Below, in pieces: positions 1 through 8,442 of a stretch of DNA of 64,000 bases. The DNA is from Nocardioides nematodiphilus (lineage in GTDB: Bacteria; Actinomycetota; Actinomycetes; Propionibacteriales; Nocardioidaceae). The stretch's first letter is position 1, and each line of letters begins with the position of its first letter. A program made the translations under genes and the position numbers. The notes beneath the pieces are model-generated. The model worked only from the letters and a program-made list of their open reading frames with translations. It was not told where the DNA came from and searched no databases. Location of the stretch: contig NZ_JAIWOY010000012.1 of assembly GCF_020216525.1 (NCBI RefSeq), positions 1 to 64,000 of the forward strand. The letters run 5' to 3'.

Positions 1-62
1 ACCGGATGGTCGATGCCGGCCTGCTGGGCAAGAAGTCCGGCCACGGCTTCTACCCCTACTGA
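1..62 (+). CDS. 3-hydroxyacyl-CoA dehydrogenase, C-terminal end only
   Basis: The first complete codon is at base 3 and the frame closes with TGA at 60-62. The visible tail reads DAGLLGKKSGHGFYPY. The pattern G-x-K-(S/T)-G-x-G-F-Y near the C-terminus is typical of 3-hydroxybutyryl/3-hydroxyacyl-CoA dehydrogenases, which oxidise 3-hydroxyacyl-CoA with NAD in beta-oxidation. The acyl-CoA dehydrogenase that follows 21 bases later acts in the same pathway, which supports the call. Only 19 residues are in the window, so the exact subfamily cannot be given. Confidence 0.7.
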   Translation, partial: RMVDAGLLGKKSGHGFYPY

Positions 63-83
63 GACCTGAGAAGGACCCTGACG

Positions 84-1265
84 ATGAACGAATACCCCTT
101 GTTCGCGCTCTCCGAGGAGCACGTCGAGATCCGGCGCGCGATCCGTGAGATCTCCGACGCCAAGATCGCTCCGTACGCCGCTGCGGTCGACGAGGAGGTG
201 CGCTATCCGCAGGAGGCGCATGACGCCCTCGTGGAGACCGACTTCTACGCCCCGCACGTGCCCGAGGCGTACGGCGGCGTCGGCGCGGACGCGCTGGCCA
301 CGGTGCTGGTCATCGAGGAGATCGCCCGCGCGGACGTCTCCGCGTCCCTGATCCCGGCGGTCAACAAGCTCGGCTCACTGCCGGTGCAGATCGGCGGCTC
401 GGAGGAGCTGAAGAAGAAGTACCTGGGGGCGCTGGCGCGCGGTGAGGGCGGCTTCTCGTACTGCCTCTCGGAGCCGGACGCCGGCTCGGACGCGGCGGCG
501 CAGAAGACCCGGGCGGTGCGCGCCGGCTCGGGACCGGATGCTGGGTGGATCCTCAACGGCACCAAGCGCTGGATCACCAACGCGGGTGTCTCGGAGTACT
601 ACACGGTGCTGGCGGTGACCGATCCCGACAAGCGTTCGAAGGGCATCAGCGCGTTCGTGGTGGAGAAGTCGGATCCCGGGGTGAGCTTCGGCGCCCCGGA
701 GAAGAAGCTGGGCATCAAGGGCAGCCCAACGCGCGAGGTCTACTTCGACAACGTGCGCCTGCCCGCGGACCGCATCATCGGCGAGGAGGGCAAGGGCTTC
801 GAGTACGCCATGCGGACGCTCGATCACACCCGGGTCACGATCGCGGCCCAGGCCGTGGGCGTCGCCCAGGGAGCCCTGGACTACGCGCTGGGCTACGTCA
901 AGGAGCGCAAGCAGTTCGGCAAGGCCATCGCCGAGTTCCAGGGCATCGAGTTCATGCTCGCCGACATGGGGATGAGGATCGAGGCCGCCCGCCAGCTCAC
1001 CTACGCCGCGGCCGGGCGCTCCGAGCGTGGCGACGCCGACCTGACGTTCTTCGGCGCGGCAGCCAAGGCGTTCGCCTCCGACGTCGCGATGGAGGTCACC
1101 ACCAACGCGGTCCAGCTGCTCGGCGGCTACGGCTTCACCCGCGACTACCCGGTCGAGCGGATGATGCGCGACGCCAAGATCACCCAGATCTACGAGGGCA
1201 CCAACCAGGTCCAGCGGATCGTGATGGCCCGCCAGCTGCTGGCCGGCGTCCAGTCGCAGATCTGA
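84..1265 (+). CDS. Acyl-CoA dehydrogenase
   Basis: The 393-residue protein has the normal length and layout of the acyl-CoA dehydrogenase family: helical N-terminal domain, central beta domain (YCLSEPDAGSDA, then RWITNAG) and C-terminal helical domain. The stretch QIYEGTNQVQRIVMAR holds the Glu expected to be the catalytic base in the short-chain subgroup. It makes the first double bond in acyl-CoA oxidation using FAD and passes electrons to ETF. It follows the end of a 3-hydroxyacyl-CoA dehydrogenase gene by 21 bases, so the two are probably co-transcribed. AGAAGGA lies 7-13 bases before the ATG. Chain-length preference cannot be read from the sequence. Confidence 0.93.
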   Translation: MNEYPLFALSEEHVEIRRAIREISDAKIAPYAAAVDEEVRYPQEAHDALVETDFYAPHVPEAYGGVGADALATVLVIEEIARADVSASLIPAVNKLGSLPVQIGGSEELKKKYLGALARGEGGFSYCLSEPDAGSDAAAQKTRAVRAGSGPDAGWILNGTKRWITNAGVSEYYTVLAVTDPDKRSKGISAFVVEKSDPGVSFGAPEKKLGIKGSPTREVYFDNVRLPADRIIGEEGKGFEYAMRTLDHTRVTIAAQAVGVAQGALDYALGYVKERKQFGKAIAEFQGIEFMLADMGMRIEAARQLTYAAAGRSERGDADLTFFGAAAKAFASDVAMEVTTNAVQLLGGYGFTRDYPVERMMRDAKITQIYEGTNQVQRIVMARQLLAGVQSQI

Positions 1266-1267
1266 CC

Positions 1268-1292
1268 CGGTCACGGGTCCGCCCGTGGACCG
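1268..1292. terminator. Hairpin between two convergent genes
   Basis: CGGTCACGGG and CCCGTGGACCG can pair around a TCCG loop, with one bulged base. The hairpin lies just after the acyl-CoA dehydrogenase stop and directly before the stop of the minus-strand secreted-protein gene. Position suggests a two-way terminator. There is no T-run, so this is inference. Confidence 0.4.
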
Positions 1293-2276
1293 TCATCTCG
1301 TGTGGAAGGTCCACGTCGCGGACTGCCGCCCGGCCCTCCTCGTGTTCTGGTCGAGACGGTGGCCCTGGCTGTCGCGCACGCGGGTGCTCACCTTGACCCG
1401 GTACGTCGCTCCCGCTCGCAGGCCGGTCCGCGCGGTCAGCACCGCCTGGTGCCGCGCGGGCCGGTAGGTGAGGCGGGTCGCGACCGGCTTCGTGCCGTGC
1501 ATCAGGCGCACGGTGGTGGAGGTGAGCGTGCTCGGCCAGATGGCCTTCGAGAACGTGATCTTGACCGGGGCCGTGGCCTTGGCGGCGTGCGCGCCCGGGC
1601 GGACGCGTACGACGCGCGGAGGCGCGCTGTGTGCCGCGTTCGCGCCCGAGGCGGTTGCGCCGTTCCACAGCGGAGTCACCCAGTAGGACGAGTTGCGATA
1701 GCCGCGCACCGGGTACGACCCGCAGACGGCGTCGTCGTAGCAGAAGACGCCGTTCGGGTGCCCGGTGGTCGCGGCCACCGCCGTGATCGGCCCGACCGTG
1801 CGGCCGGCGTCGGCGAAGTAGTCGTAGCGGAAGGCATACCTGGTCCGCGGGGTGAAGTAGGAGGCGACGTAGATCCCGCCGGGCGCGATCGTGACCGGCT
1901 TGGCGAACCTCATGTCCTGCCAGGCGTTCGCGGGACCCGGCGCGAACGCGCCGTGGGCGAGCAACCTCCCGGACGCGTCCCACAGCGAGCCCGTCAGGGT
2001 GGCCGTGTCAACGCGGTAGATGCGGACGCCGGTGATCTGAACCCTCTGCGACGTCCGGAACCGCACGCCGACCTCGAGGCCGTTCCTGGCGTCGTCGGCA
2101 ACGCAGAAGCCGTCGGGGCTCAGCTTCCACCTGCCGCAGTCGGCCGCGGTCTGGTGGGCGTTGAAAGAGGTCGGCCACAGGCCGGTCTGCGCATCCTGTC
2201 CGATGGCCTGTGGGGCCAGCACCGTCGTGGCGAACAGGATGACGGCGAGCGTTGAGATCGTTGCGAACTTCCCCAT
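1293..2276 (-). CDS. Secreted DUF4082 and Ig-like domain protein
   Basis: The 327-residue product has a hydrophobic signal peptide (about residues 1-27, ending near QAIGQDA). A DUF4082-type domain follows (about 30-190), with features such as VGVRFRT, GVRIYR, LTGSLWD, GGIYVASY and SYWVTPLW. A C-terminal bacterial Ig-like domain of the Big_5 type (about 210-325: PVKITFSKAIWPSTL, GLRAGATYRVKVS) ends the protein. Elsewhere the DUF4082/Big_5 pairing occurs in secreted glycan-associated proteins, but no enzymatic residues are visible, so a binding or surface role is only inference. GGGAG precedes the ATG. A CGTGA-N6-TCACG palindrome lies about 42 bases upstream and may be a Crp-type operator. Confidence 0.8.
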   Translation of the reverse strand: MGKFATISTLAVILFATTVLAPQAIGQDAQTGLWPTSFNAHQTAADCGRWKLSPDGFCVADDARNGLEVGVRFRTSQRVQITGVRIYRVDTATLTGSLWDASGRLLAHGAFAPGPANAWQDMRFAKPVTIAPGGIYVASYFTPRTRYAFRYDYFADAGRTVGPITAVAATTGHPNGVFCYDDAVCGSYPVRGYRNSSYWVTPLWNGATASGANAAHSAPPRVVRVRPGAHAAKATAPVKITFSKAIWPSTLTSTTVRLMHGTKPVATRLTYRPARHQAVLTARTGLRAGATYRVKVSTRVRDSQGHRLDQNTRRAGRQSATWTFHTR

Positions 2277-2317
2277 GGTGTCTCCCGAGGTCCGCGTCGC
2301 CCGGTCGAGTGCGGGGA

Positions 2318-2333
2318 CGTGAGACGCTTCACG
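2318..2333. promoter_or_regulatory. Crp/GlxR-type palindrome upstream of secreted protein gene
   Basis: CGTGA-GACGCT-TCACG is a perfect inverted repeat with the GTGA-N6-TCAC core of Crp/Fnr-family sites. It is 42 bases upstream of the ATG at 2276. The same arms recur before the GH3 gene at 52046-52061. Binding by a Crp-like factor is inferred from the motif. Confidence 0.5.
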
Positions 2334-2376
2334 CTACGCCGCGTCCTGCGATGGAAGACCCGCGCTGACCGCCTCC

Positions 2377-2395
2377 ATCCCCCTATATTGGGGAT
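2377..2395. repeat. Inverted repeat with AT-rich centre
   Basis: ATCCCC and GGGGAT flank a 7-base loop, CTATATT, which is unusual in this GC-rich sequence. It lies between the stop of the LCP gene (2426) and the DUF4082 gene. On the minus strand the centre reads AATATAG. It could be a -10 region within an operator or a weak terminator; the sequence alone does not decide. Confidence 0.35.
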
Positions 2396-2425
2396 GCCGG
2401 TCCGGAGCGGGAGCGCGCCTCCGGG

Positions 2426-3625
2426 TCAGGCGCAGAGCCCGTACTTGGCCGCTTCCTTGGCGGCCTCGTCGTCCGAGGAGGCGGTGCCGGTCGGGGAGGC
2501 GCTCGGGCTGCTGGAGCTGCTCGGGCCGGCGGACGCGCTGGAGCCGCCCGTCGGGGTGCCCGCGGAGATCGACCCCTCGCTGAGCGACCTGGAGAGGGGC
2601 TCGTCGTCGGTGACGTGCCGCCACAGCTTCTTCGCCGCCGGCAGCAGCTTGACCCGACCCCAGCGTGGGTCGCTCTGCGGCACGTCGTACGCAGCGCTGG
2701 GGATCGTGACGAAGCGGATGTTCGAGATGTCCGTGTGGCGCAGCTGCCGGGCCAGGTCGACGAGCTTCGAGACGGATGCGAGCTCGGGGCTCGCTGTCAT
2801 CGATCCGGTGAGTGCGTTGGCGAACCCGACCAGCTTGTACGGCTCGGTGAGCGTGCCCGCGGAGCGGACCTTGTTGACCATGGCGGAGATGAACGCCTGC
2901 TGGCGCTTCATCCGCCCGGTGTCGGATCCGTCCATGCCGTGGCCGTAGACGTGGCGGAGGCGGACGTACTTCAACGCTGTCGTGCCGTTGAGGTGCACGG
3001 AGTCGCCCGGCTCGAAGGTGTACTTCTCGTACGTCGGATCGCTGAGCTCGAACGGGATGCACATGTTGACGCCGCCGATGGCGTCGACCATGCCCTTGAA
3101 GCCGCCGAAGTTGATCGTGATGTAGCCGTCGACGTAGACGCCGAAGTTCTTCTCCAGCTGCTCGGCGGTGCAGTCGGGACCGCCGGCGGTGTAGGCGGCG
3201 TTCCACATCACCTGGCCGGTGTCGACGCCATGCGCGATGTAGTGGTGGTCGGCAGTGCACTCGGTGGGCTTGACCAGCAGGTCGCGCGGGATGGAGACCC
3301 CGTAGACCGTCTGCCGATCGGCCGAGATGTGCAGCAGGATCGTGGTGTCGGAGCCGTCGCCGCCCGGCTCGTTGTCGATGTGGCAGCCCGGACAGTCGCG
3401 GGTGTCGAGCCCCATCACCAGGATGTTGAGCGGCGTCTTCGGGCCACGCTGCAGCTTGTGTGCCTGGTGCTTGATCTCATCGCCCGCGCGCAGGTTCGCG
3501 TCGAGGTGCTTGTAGAAGATCGCGACCAGGCTGCCGGTGGCGACGGCGAGCACGAGCAACGTGCTGAGGATGACCACCGCGACGGTCCGGCGGTGGTGCG
3601 GCGCCATCGGCCCGGTCGTCGACAT
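2426..3625 (-). CDS. LytR-CpsA-Psr (LCP) family cell-wall ligase
   Basis: The 399-residue protein has a short cytoplasmic start, one membrane helix (about residues 14-38) and an extracellular LCP domain. Diagnostic stretches are LVMGLDTRD, DTTILLHISADR, YGVSIPRDLLV, DGYITINFGGF, ALKYVRLRH and GRMKRQQAF, with the conserved Arg and Asp residues that bind the pyrophosphate-lipid substrate. LCP enzymes attach teichoic acids, arabinogalactan or other glycopolymers to peptidoglycan. The tail is a Ser/Pro-rich linker ending in a lone Cys (YGLCA). The ATG at 3625 was chosen because the membrane helix follows directly; the longer open frame reaches into the upstream gene. It lies 46 bases after the GGDEF-EAL gene on the same strand. 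Confidence 0.88.
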   Translation of the reverse strand: MSTTGPMAPHHRRTVAVVILSTLLVLAVATGSLVAIFYKHLDANLRAGDEIKHQAHKLQRGPKTPLNILVMGLDTRDCPGCHIDNEPGGDGSDTTILLHISADRQTVYGVSIPRDLLVKPTECTADHHYIAHGVDTGQVMWNAAYTAGGPDCTAEQLEKNFGVYVDGYITINFGGFKGMVDAIGGVNMCIPFELSDPTYEKYTFEPGDSVHLNGTTALKYVRLRHVYGHGMDGSDTGRMKRQQAFISAMVNKVRSAGTLTEPYKLVGFANALTGSMTASPELASVSKLVDLARQLRHTDISNIRFVTIPSAAYDVPQSDPRWGRVKLLPAAKKLWRHVTDDEPLSRSLSEGSISAGTPTGGSSASAGPSSSSSPSASPTGTASSDDEAAKEAAKYGLCA

Positions 3626-3671
3626 GCAGGGATCCTCGCAGGTCAGGCTGAGAGTGACATGAATCTCGTGG

Positions 3672-5438
3672 CTACCCGTGGGTAGCGGCGCCGAGGTCGG
3701 CGATCGGCTCGGGGGTCGGTGACGGGCGCCCGAAGAAGTAGCCCTGTGCCCGGTCGCAGCCCAGCTCGCGCAGCACTTGTGCCTGACGTGCGGTCTCGAC
3801 CTGCTCACCGACCACGTTGAGGCCGAGCGCCTTGCCGAGCTTGATCACCGCGTTGAGCACCTCGAGGTTGGTGCCGGGCTCGTCGATCGCATGGACGAAC
3901 GAGCCGTCGATCTTGATGATGTCGACGGGGAACGTGGTCAGCCAGCGCAGGGATGACCAGCCCGAGCCGAAGTCGTCGAGCGCCACCCGTACGCCGAGTT
4001 CGCGCAGCCGCGTCAGCGAGACCACGACCTGCTGGTCGTCCTCGTCGTACACGCCCTCGGTGACCTCGATGATGAGCCGGCGCGGCTGCAGGCCGTACGT
4101 CGTGATCCTCCGGTGCACGAAGTCGACGAACGAGGGGTTGCGGAGCTCGGGGATGGAGACGTTGACCGCGATGGCCTTGTCGCCCGCAGCCACGGTCCGG
4201 CAGGCCTGGTCGAGGGTCCAGGCGCCGAGGGCGTGGATGGTGCCGGTGCGCTCGGCCAGGGCGACGAACTCGCTCGGGCCCAGGAGGCCGCGGGTCGGGT
4301 GCTGCCAGCGTACGAGCGCCTCGTGCCCGCGGACGGTGCCGTCCTCGAGCGCGACGATCGGCTGGTAGTGGAGCACGAACTCACCGGCGCGCAGCGCCGT
4401 CTCGAGCTCACGGGCCGAGTGACCCGGGTCGCCGTAGACAGCGGTCTGGTCGCGCCCGCCCGCCTTGGCCTCGTAGAGCGCGACATCCGCGCGCCCGAGC
4501 AGCATGGAGCTGGAGTCGCCGGGCTGCCACGCGGCCACGCCGATCGAGGCGGTCGCGTCGTTCGGCAGCCCGGCGCGCAGCTGTTCGGCCAGCTCGGTAG
4601 CCTCACCGAGGGAGGCGCCCGGCAAGAGCACTGCGAACTCGTCACCGCCGTAGCGGAACAGGAGCTTCTCGTGCGGCACGATCGGGCGCCAGCGCTGCGA
4701 GCAGGCCACGAGGAGCTCGTCGCCGGCGGCATGGCCGCGGGTGTCGTTGATCGTCTTGAAGTGGTCGAGGTCGAACATGATCACCGCGAGCGGCGCGGTG
4801 CCGCGGTCCGTCTGGTCGACCGCCTCTTCGAGCCGGCGGATCAGGGCTCGCCGGTTCCCGAGCCCGGTGAGGGGATCCTCCTCCACCCGATCGGCGAGAC
4901 GTCCCAGCCACGCGACCCATCCGCCGATGCAGATCAGGCCGGTCACGAAGATGACGATCCCCATCGGGTCGATTCCGATATAGGTCGTTGCAGTGAGAGC
5001 GCTCGCCACCGCGATGGCCGTATGCGCGACAGCACCGCGCCAGGAGAAGAACGCGGCTCCGGCGATGATCGGCAGGACGTAGACGATCAGCGAGTCGCCG
5101 GCCGCAACGGATCCTTTCGACAGCATGGTGGTCGCGGTGATGAGGACGGCTCCACCAGCGACCAGCAGGTGGTACGAGGACCGTGGCCAGTGCCGTCCGG
5201 TGGCGAGCAGCGCGATCCCGAGCAGCGCACAGAGGGCGCCGATCGTGTCGACGGCCGCCAGCCGTCCGCCTGTGACGACGTTGTCGCCCGCGGGCAGCAG
5301 CGCCGCGATGCCGCCGATGAGATAGAAGAGGCCCGACGCGCGGCCGAGCGTCCCCATCGTGGCCACCGCCGGGGCATGCCGATAGCTACCGGTCGAGGTG
5401 CCGGCCTGAGATCGTCTGGTGCGTTTGGCGATGGCCAT
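3672..5438 (-). CDS. Membrane GGDEF-EAL protein (cyclic di-GMP turnover)
   Basis: The N-terminal third (about residues 30-170) is a set of membrane helices of MASE type. A GGDEF domain follows, with DPLTGLGNRRAL, FDLDHFKTINDTRGHAAGD and the signature YGGDEF, and then an EAL domain with YQPIV, GHEALVRW, NVSI, IEVTEG, ALDDFGSGWSSL, KIDGSF and GEQVET. Both catalytic signatures look intact (in the EAL domain GEQVET replaces the usual AEGVE, keeping the Glu). It could therefore make or break c-di-GMP. The start is uncertain: ATG at 5438 gives 588 residues, while a TTG at 5516 would add 26 residues of unlikely composition. No good ribosome site decides it. Confidence 0.87.
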   Translation of the reverse strand: MAIAKRTRRSQAGTSTGSYRHAPAVATMGTLGRASGLFYLIGGIAALLPAGDNVVTGGRLAAVDTIGALCALLGIALLATGRHWPRSSYHLLVAGGAVLITATTMLSKGSVAAGDSLIVYVLPIIAGAAFFSWRGAVAHTAIAVASALTATTYIGIDPMGIVIFVTGLICIGGWVAWLGRLADRVEEDPLTGLGNRRALIRRLEEAVDQTDRGTAPLAVIMFDLDHFKTINDTRGHAAGDELLVACSQRWRPIVPHEKLLFRYGGDEFAVLLPGASLGEATELAEQLRAGLPNDATASIGVAAWQPGDSSSMLLGRADVALYEAKAGGRDQTAVYGDPGHSARELETALRAGEFVLHYQPIVALEDGTVRGHEALVRWQHPTRGLLGPSEFVALAERTGTIHALGAWTLDQACRTVAAGDKAIAVNVSIPELRNPSFVDFVHRRITTYGLQPRRLIIEVTEGVYDEDDQQVVVSLTRLRELGVRVALDDFGSGWSSLRWLTTFPVDIIKIDGSFVHAIDEPGTNLEVLNAVIKLGKALGLNVVGEQVETARQAQVLRELGCDRAQGYFFGRPSPTPEPIADLGAATHG

Positions 5439-5590
5439 CGTGGGATGGGATCGGTCGATGTGGGACAGGGGTGAGTCCTTCCAGGAGTGGACCGGCTTGC
5501 GCACCCGTACCCGCAATATGGAGCTTCTGTCACGGCCGCAGTGTCCGATTCCCGCTAGATCCCGGCGTGGCGATCGGCGAGGATGGCGTC

Positions 5591-7042
5591 ATGGAACTCG
5601 ACCTCGACGCCTGCTACCGCGCGGTCTCCTCGCGTGATCGCCGCTTCGACGGCGTCTTCTACACCGCGGTGCGGACGACCGGGATCTACTGCCGCCCGTC
5701 GTGCCCGGCGCGCACCCCCGCCGCGGCGAACGTGTCGTTCCACCGCACGGCGGCATCGGCACAGGCGGCCGGCTATCGCGCGTGCAAGCGCTGCCTCCCC
5801 GACGCGACCCCCGGGAGCCCGGAGTGGGACGTCGCGGCCTCCGCCGCAGGCCGGGCGATGCGGCTCATCGCCGACGGCGTCGTCGACCGCGAGGGCGTCG
5901 AGGGACTCGCTCGCCGGATGGGCTACACGTCGCGCCACCTCGGCCGGCTGCTGGTCGCCGAGCTGGGCGCCGGCCCGTTGGCGCTGGCCCGGGCGCGGCG
6001 TGCGCAGACCGCGCGGGTGCTGATCGAGACCACGTCGCTGGGGCTCGCCGACGTCGCCTTCGCCGCCGGCTTCGCCAGCGTCCGGCAGTTCAACGACACC
6101 GTGCGCGAGGTGTACGCCACGACGCCCTCGGCGCTGCGCGGTAAGCGTGCACACGGGGCCGATGGCGGGGGCGCGATCGAGCTGCGGCTCGCGGTCCGTA
6201 CGCCCTTCGCCGGGGCTGCACTGCTGCGCTTCCTCGCCGATCACGCGGTGCCCGGCGTCGAGGTGGTCCGCGACGGCGTCTACGCCCGCGCCCTCGATCT
6301 GCCGCACGGTCCCGGCGTGGTCTCCGTCGCGCTGAGCGACCTCGCCGGACCGGGCACGGCGTTCGTCCCGGCCACCTTCCGGCTGAGCGACCTGCGCGAC
6401 ACGTCCGCCGCGCTGGAGCGTGCGCGCCGCATCCTCGACGCCGATTGCGACCCGGTCGCGGTTGGCGCACAGTTGGGCGCGGACCCGGTGCTCGGGGCGC
6501 TCGTCTCGGCCGTACCCGGGCTGCGCGTGCCAGGCGCGCCGGACGGTGCCGAGCTCGCCGTCCGCACGATCGTCGGCCAGCAGGTCAGCGTCGTCGGCGC
6601 CCGCACCGTGCTGGGCCGGCTGGTCGAGGCGTACGGGGTGCCGTACGACAGTGGCGTCTCGGGCCTCACCCACCTGTTCCCGAGCGCGGAGGTGATCGCG
6701 GGCCTGGAGCCTGAGGCACTCCCGATGCCGCGCGCCCGTGGTCGGGCGCTGTCCGGCCTGGCCGAGGCGATCGTGAAGGGCGACGTCATGCTCGATCGCG
6801 GCGCCGATCGAGAGGCCGTACGCGCCGCGCTGCTGGCCCTGCCGGGGATCGGGCCGTGGACGGCCGACTACATCGCGCTGCGCGCGCTCGGCCATCCCGA
6901 CGTCTTCCTGCCGTCCGACCTCGGGCTGCAGCGCGCCCTCGACCGGCTCGGCGCCGCCGGTGCCGAGCCCGACACCTGGCGCCCCTGGCGCTCGTACGCC
7001 GCCCTGTATCTCTGGAACTCTCTCGCCGTGGAGGAACGCTGA
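5591..7042 (+). CDS. alkA: Ada-type regulator fused to AlkA DNA glycosylase
   Basis: The 483-residue protein has three parts. Residues 1-75 form an Ada N-terminal methylphosphotriester domain with Cys34, Cys38, Cys65 and Cys68 as zinc ligands (YCRPSC, CKRC). Residues 80-180 form an AraC-type helix-turn-helix region. Residues 190-480 form an AlkA domain with a helix-hairpin-helix GPD region (LLALPGIGPWTADYIALRAL) and the catalytic Asp in FLPSD. It should excise alkylated bases and, after methyl transfer to the zinc site, activate transcription. Unlike E. coli Ada it lacks the Ogt domain, which is encoded by the next gene. The ATG at 5591 is the last start before conserved sequence. The stop overlaps the ogt ATG by one base. 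Confidence 0.9.
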   Translation: MELDLDACYRAVSSRDRRFDGVFYTAVRTTGIYCRPSCPARTPAAANVSFHRTAASAQAAGYRACKRCLPDATPGSPEWDVAASAAGRAMRLIADGVVDREGVEGLARRMGYTSRHLGRLLVAELGAGPLALARARRAQTARVLIETTSLGLADVAFAAGFASVRQFNDTVREVYATTPSALRGKRAHGADGGGAIELRLAVRTPFAGAALLRFLADHAVPGVEVVRDGVYARALDLPHGPGVVSVALSDLAGPGTAFVPATFRLSDLRDTSAALERARRILDADCDPVAVGAQLGADPVLGALVSAVPGLRVPGAPDGAELAVRTIVGQQVSVVGARTVLGRLVEAYGVPYDSGVSGLTHLFPSAEVIAGLEPEALPMPRARGRALSGLAEAIVKGDVMLDRGADREAVRAALLALPGIGPWTADYIALRALGHPDVFLPSDLGLQRALDRLGAAGAEPDTWRPWRSYAALYLWNSLAVEER

Positions 7043-7530
7043 TGTGGACCGTGATCGAATCCCCGATCGGGGAGCTGCGCCTGGTGGAGGACCACGGCGC
7101 GATCGTCGCCGTCGACTTCCATCCGTTCGGGTACGCCGACGCGCGTCTGGTCGGGGAGCGCGACGACAGCGTGCCGGTGCTGGTGGAGTGCGCGCGCCAG
7201 CTGGGGGAGTACTTCGCCGGCACGCGCACCCGCTTCGAGCTGCCGCTCGCCCCGGTCGGAACGCCGTTCCAGCAGAAGGTGTGGGGCGAGCTGGTCGAGA
7301 TCGGGTACGGCGAGACGTCCACGTACGGGGGGATCGCCGCCCGGCTGGGCCTCACCGGTCACGGCGCCCGTGCGGTCGGGCTGGCCAACGGCCGCAACCC
7401 GATCCCGGTGGTGATCCCGTGTCACCGGGTGATCGGCGCCAACGGGACCCTCACCGGCTACGCCGGCGGCATCGAGCGCAAGCAGTTGCTCCTCGACCTC
7501 GAGCGCGACGACGCGGACGCCCTCTTCTGA
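7042..7530 (+). CDS. ogt: Methylated-DNA-protein cysteine methyltransferase
   Basis: The 162-residue product carries the active-site motif IPCHRVIG, with the methyl-accepting Cys, and the wing region LTGYAGGIERKQLLL. PFQQKVWGEL and YGETSTYGGIA are the typical DNA-binding helix region. It removes methyl groups from O6-methylguanine in a one-use reaction. The ATG overlaps the last base of the alkA-type gene stop (TGATG), which shows translational coupling and a shared alkylation-repair role. GGAGGAA lies 4-10 bases before the ATG. Confidence 0.95.
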   Translation: MWTVIESPIGELRLVEDHGAIVAVDFHPFGYADARLVGERDDSVPVLVECARQLGEYFAGTRTRFELPLAPVGTPFQQKVWGELVEIGYGETSTYGGIAARLGLTGHGARAVGLANGRNPIPVVIPCHRVIGANGTLTGYAGGIERKQLLLDLERDDADALF

Positions 7531-7548
7531 CCCGGAATGGGTAGAGAT

Positions 7549-7607
7549 GACCGCCGAGTTTGCAGAACTTTTCTCCAACCTCGGCGGTCAGTTCTGCAAT
7601 CTCGGCG
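7549..7607. repeat. Interleaved inverted repeats between ogt and the IclR gene
   Basis: Arm 7552-7569 (CGCCGAG, TT, TGCAGAACT) and arm 7590-7607 match as reverse complements at 17 of 18 positions. Inside the 20-base loop, CTCGGCGGTC at 7580-7589 is the exact reverse complement of GACCGCCGAG at 7549-7558. The left arm therefore has two competing partners. The element fills almost the whole gap between two convergent genes and ends one base before the IclR-gene stop. It may terminate transcription or be a repeated palindromic element. Confidence 0.7.
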
Positions 7608-8327
7608 CTACTCGGCGGCGCGGCGCAGGGACTCGGAGAGTCGCTCGGCGGCGGCCAGGACGGCGGGGGCGTGCATCTTGCCCGGTTGGCGGGTGAGGCG
7701 CTCGAGCGGACCGGAGACGGAGACCGCGGCGATGATCTTGCCGCCGGGGGAGCGGACAGGCGCGGAGACCGAGGCGACGCCGGCCTCGCGCTCCCCGATC
7801 GACTGGGCCCAGCCGCGGCGGCGGATGCCGGAGAGTGCGGCGGCGGAGAAGGTGGCGTTCTGCAGGCCGCGGTGCAGCCGCTCCGGGTCCTCCCAGGCGA
7901 GCAGCACCTGGGCGGCCGAGCCGGCGCGCATGGTCAGCTGGGAGCCGACCGGGATGGTGTCGCGCAGGCCGGAGGGGCGCTCGGCGGCGGCGACGCAGAC
8001 GCGGAACTCGCCCTGGCGGCGCCACAGCTGCGCGGACTCGCCGGTGATGTCGCGCAGCCGCGCCAGCACCGGGCCGGCGGTCGCGAGCAGCCGGTCCTCG
8101 CCGGCCGCGGCGGAGAGCTCGGCGAGGCGCGGGCCCAGCACGAAGCGGCCCTGCATGTCGCGGGCGACGAGCCGGTGGTGCTCGAGCGCGACGGCGAGCC
8201 GGTGCGCGGTCGGGCGGGCCAGGCCGGTCGCAGTGACGAGGCCGGCCAGGGTGGCCGGGCCCGACTCCAGCGCGGTCAGCACCAACGCGGCCTTGTCGAG
8301 AACGCCGACTCCACTCGAAGTGTCCAT
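7608..8327 (-). CDS. ltbR: IclR-family regulator, probable leucine-biosynthesis repressor
   Basis: The 239-residue protein has an N-terminal winged helix-turn-helix (about residues 8-65: LTALESGPATLAGLVTATGL, RPTAHRLAVALEHHRLV) and an IclR ligand-binding domain (about 80-235: LRDITGESAQLWRRQGE, DTIPVG, SAAQVLLAWE, VSGPLERL). It is divergent from leuCD with 115 bases between the starts, an arrangement conserved in actinobacteria, where the IclR member LtbR represses leuCD. The symbol rests on that context. A TAATCT box 6 bases before the ATG suggests leaderless transcription. Confidence 0.85.
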   Translation of the reverse strand: MDTSSGVGVLDKAALVLTALESGPATLAGLVTATGLARPTAHRLAVALEHHRLVARDMQGRFVLGPRLAELSAAAGEDRLLATAGPVLARLRDITGESAQLWRRQGEFRVCVAAAERPSGLRDTIPVGSQLTMRAGSAAQVLLAWEDPERLHRGLQNATFSAAALSGIRRRGWAQSIGEREAGVASVSAPVRSPGGKIIAAVSVSGPLERLTRQPGKMHAPAVLAAAERLSESLRRAAE

Positions 8328-8333
8328 ATATCA

Positions 8334-8339
8334 AGATTA
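8334..8339 (-). promoter_or_regulatory. -10 box of the IclR gene (leaderless)
   Basis: On the minus strand TAATCT is followed by 6 bases and the ATG at 8327. At that spacing transcription would begin at or next to the start codon. No Shine-Dalgarno sequence is present. Confidence 0.6.
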
Positions 8340-8394
8340 AGGTCTCACGAAGTGGAATCGCAAGCGTCAACCGACGTACCGTGGTGGTGACGGA

Positions 8395-8414
8395 CGCTGT
8401 CAAGGCGGACAGCG
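8395..8414 (+). promoter_or_regulatory. leuC leader hairpin
   Basis: CGCTGTC and GACAGCG pair around AAGGCG, 14 bases before the AAGGAG ribosome site of leuC. It could be an operator or an RNA hairpin in the leader. No leucine-codon leader peptide was found, so classical attenuation is not supported. Confidence 0.35.
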
Positions 8415-8442
8415 CCCGGATTCACTTCAAGGAGCGTTGACC

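Noticed and set aside
8340..8442. Leucine attenuator peptide before leuC
   Set aside because: No short frame with a run of leucine codons; only a small hairpin is present.
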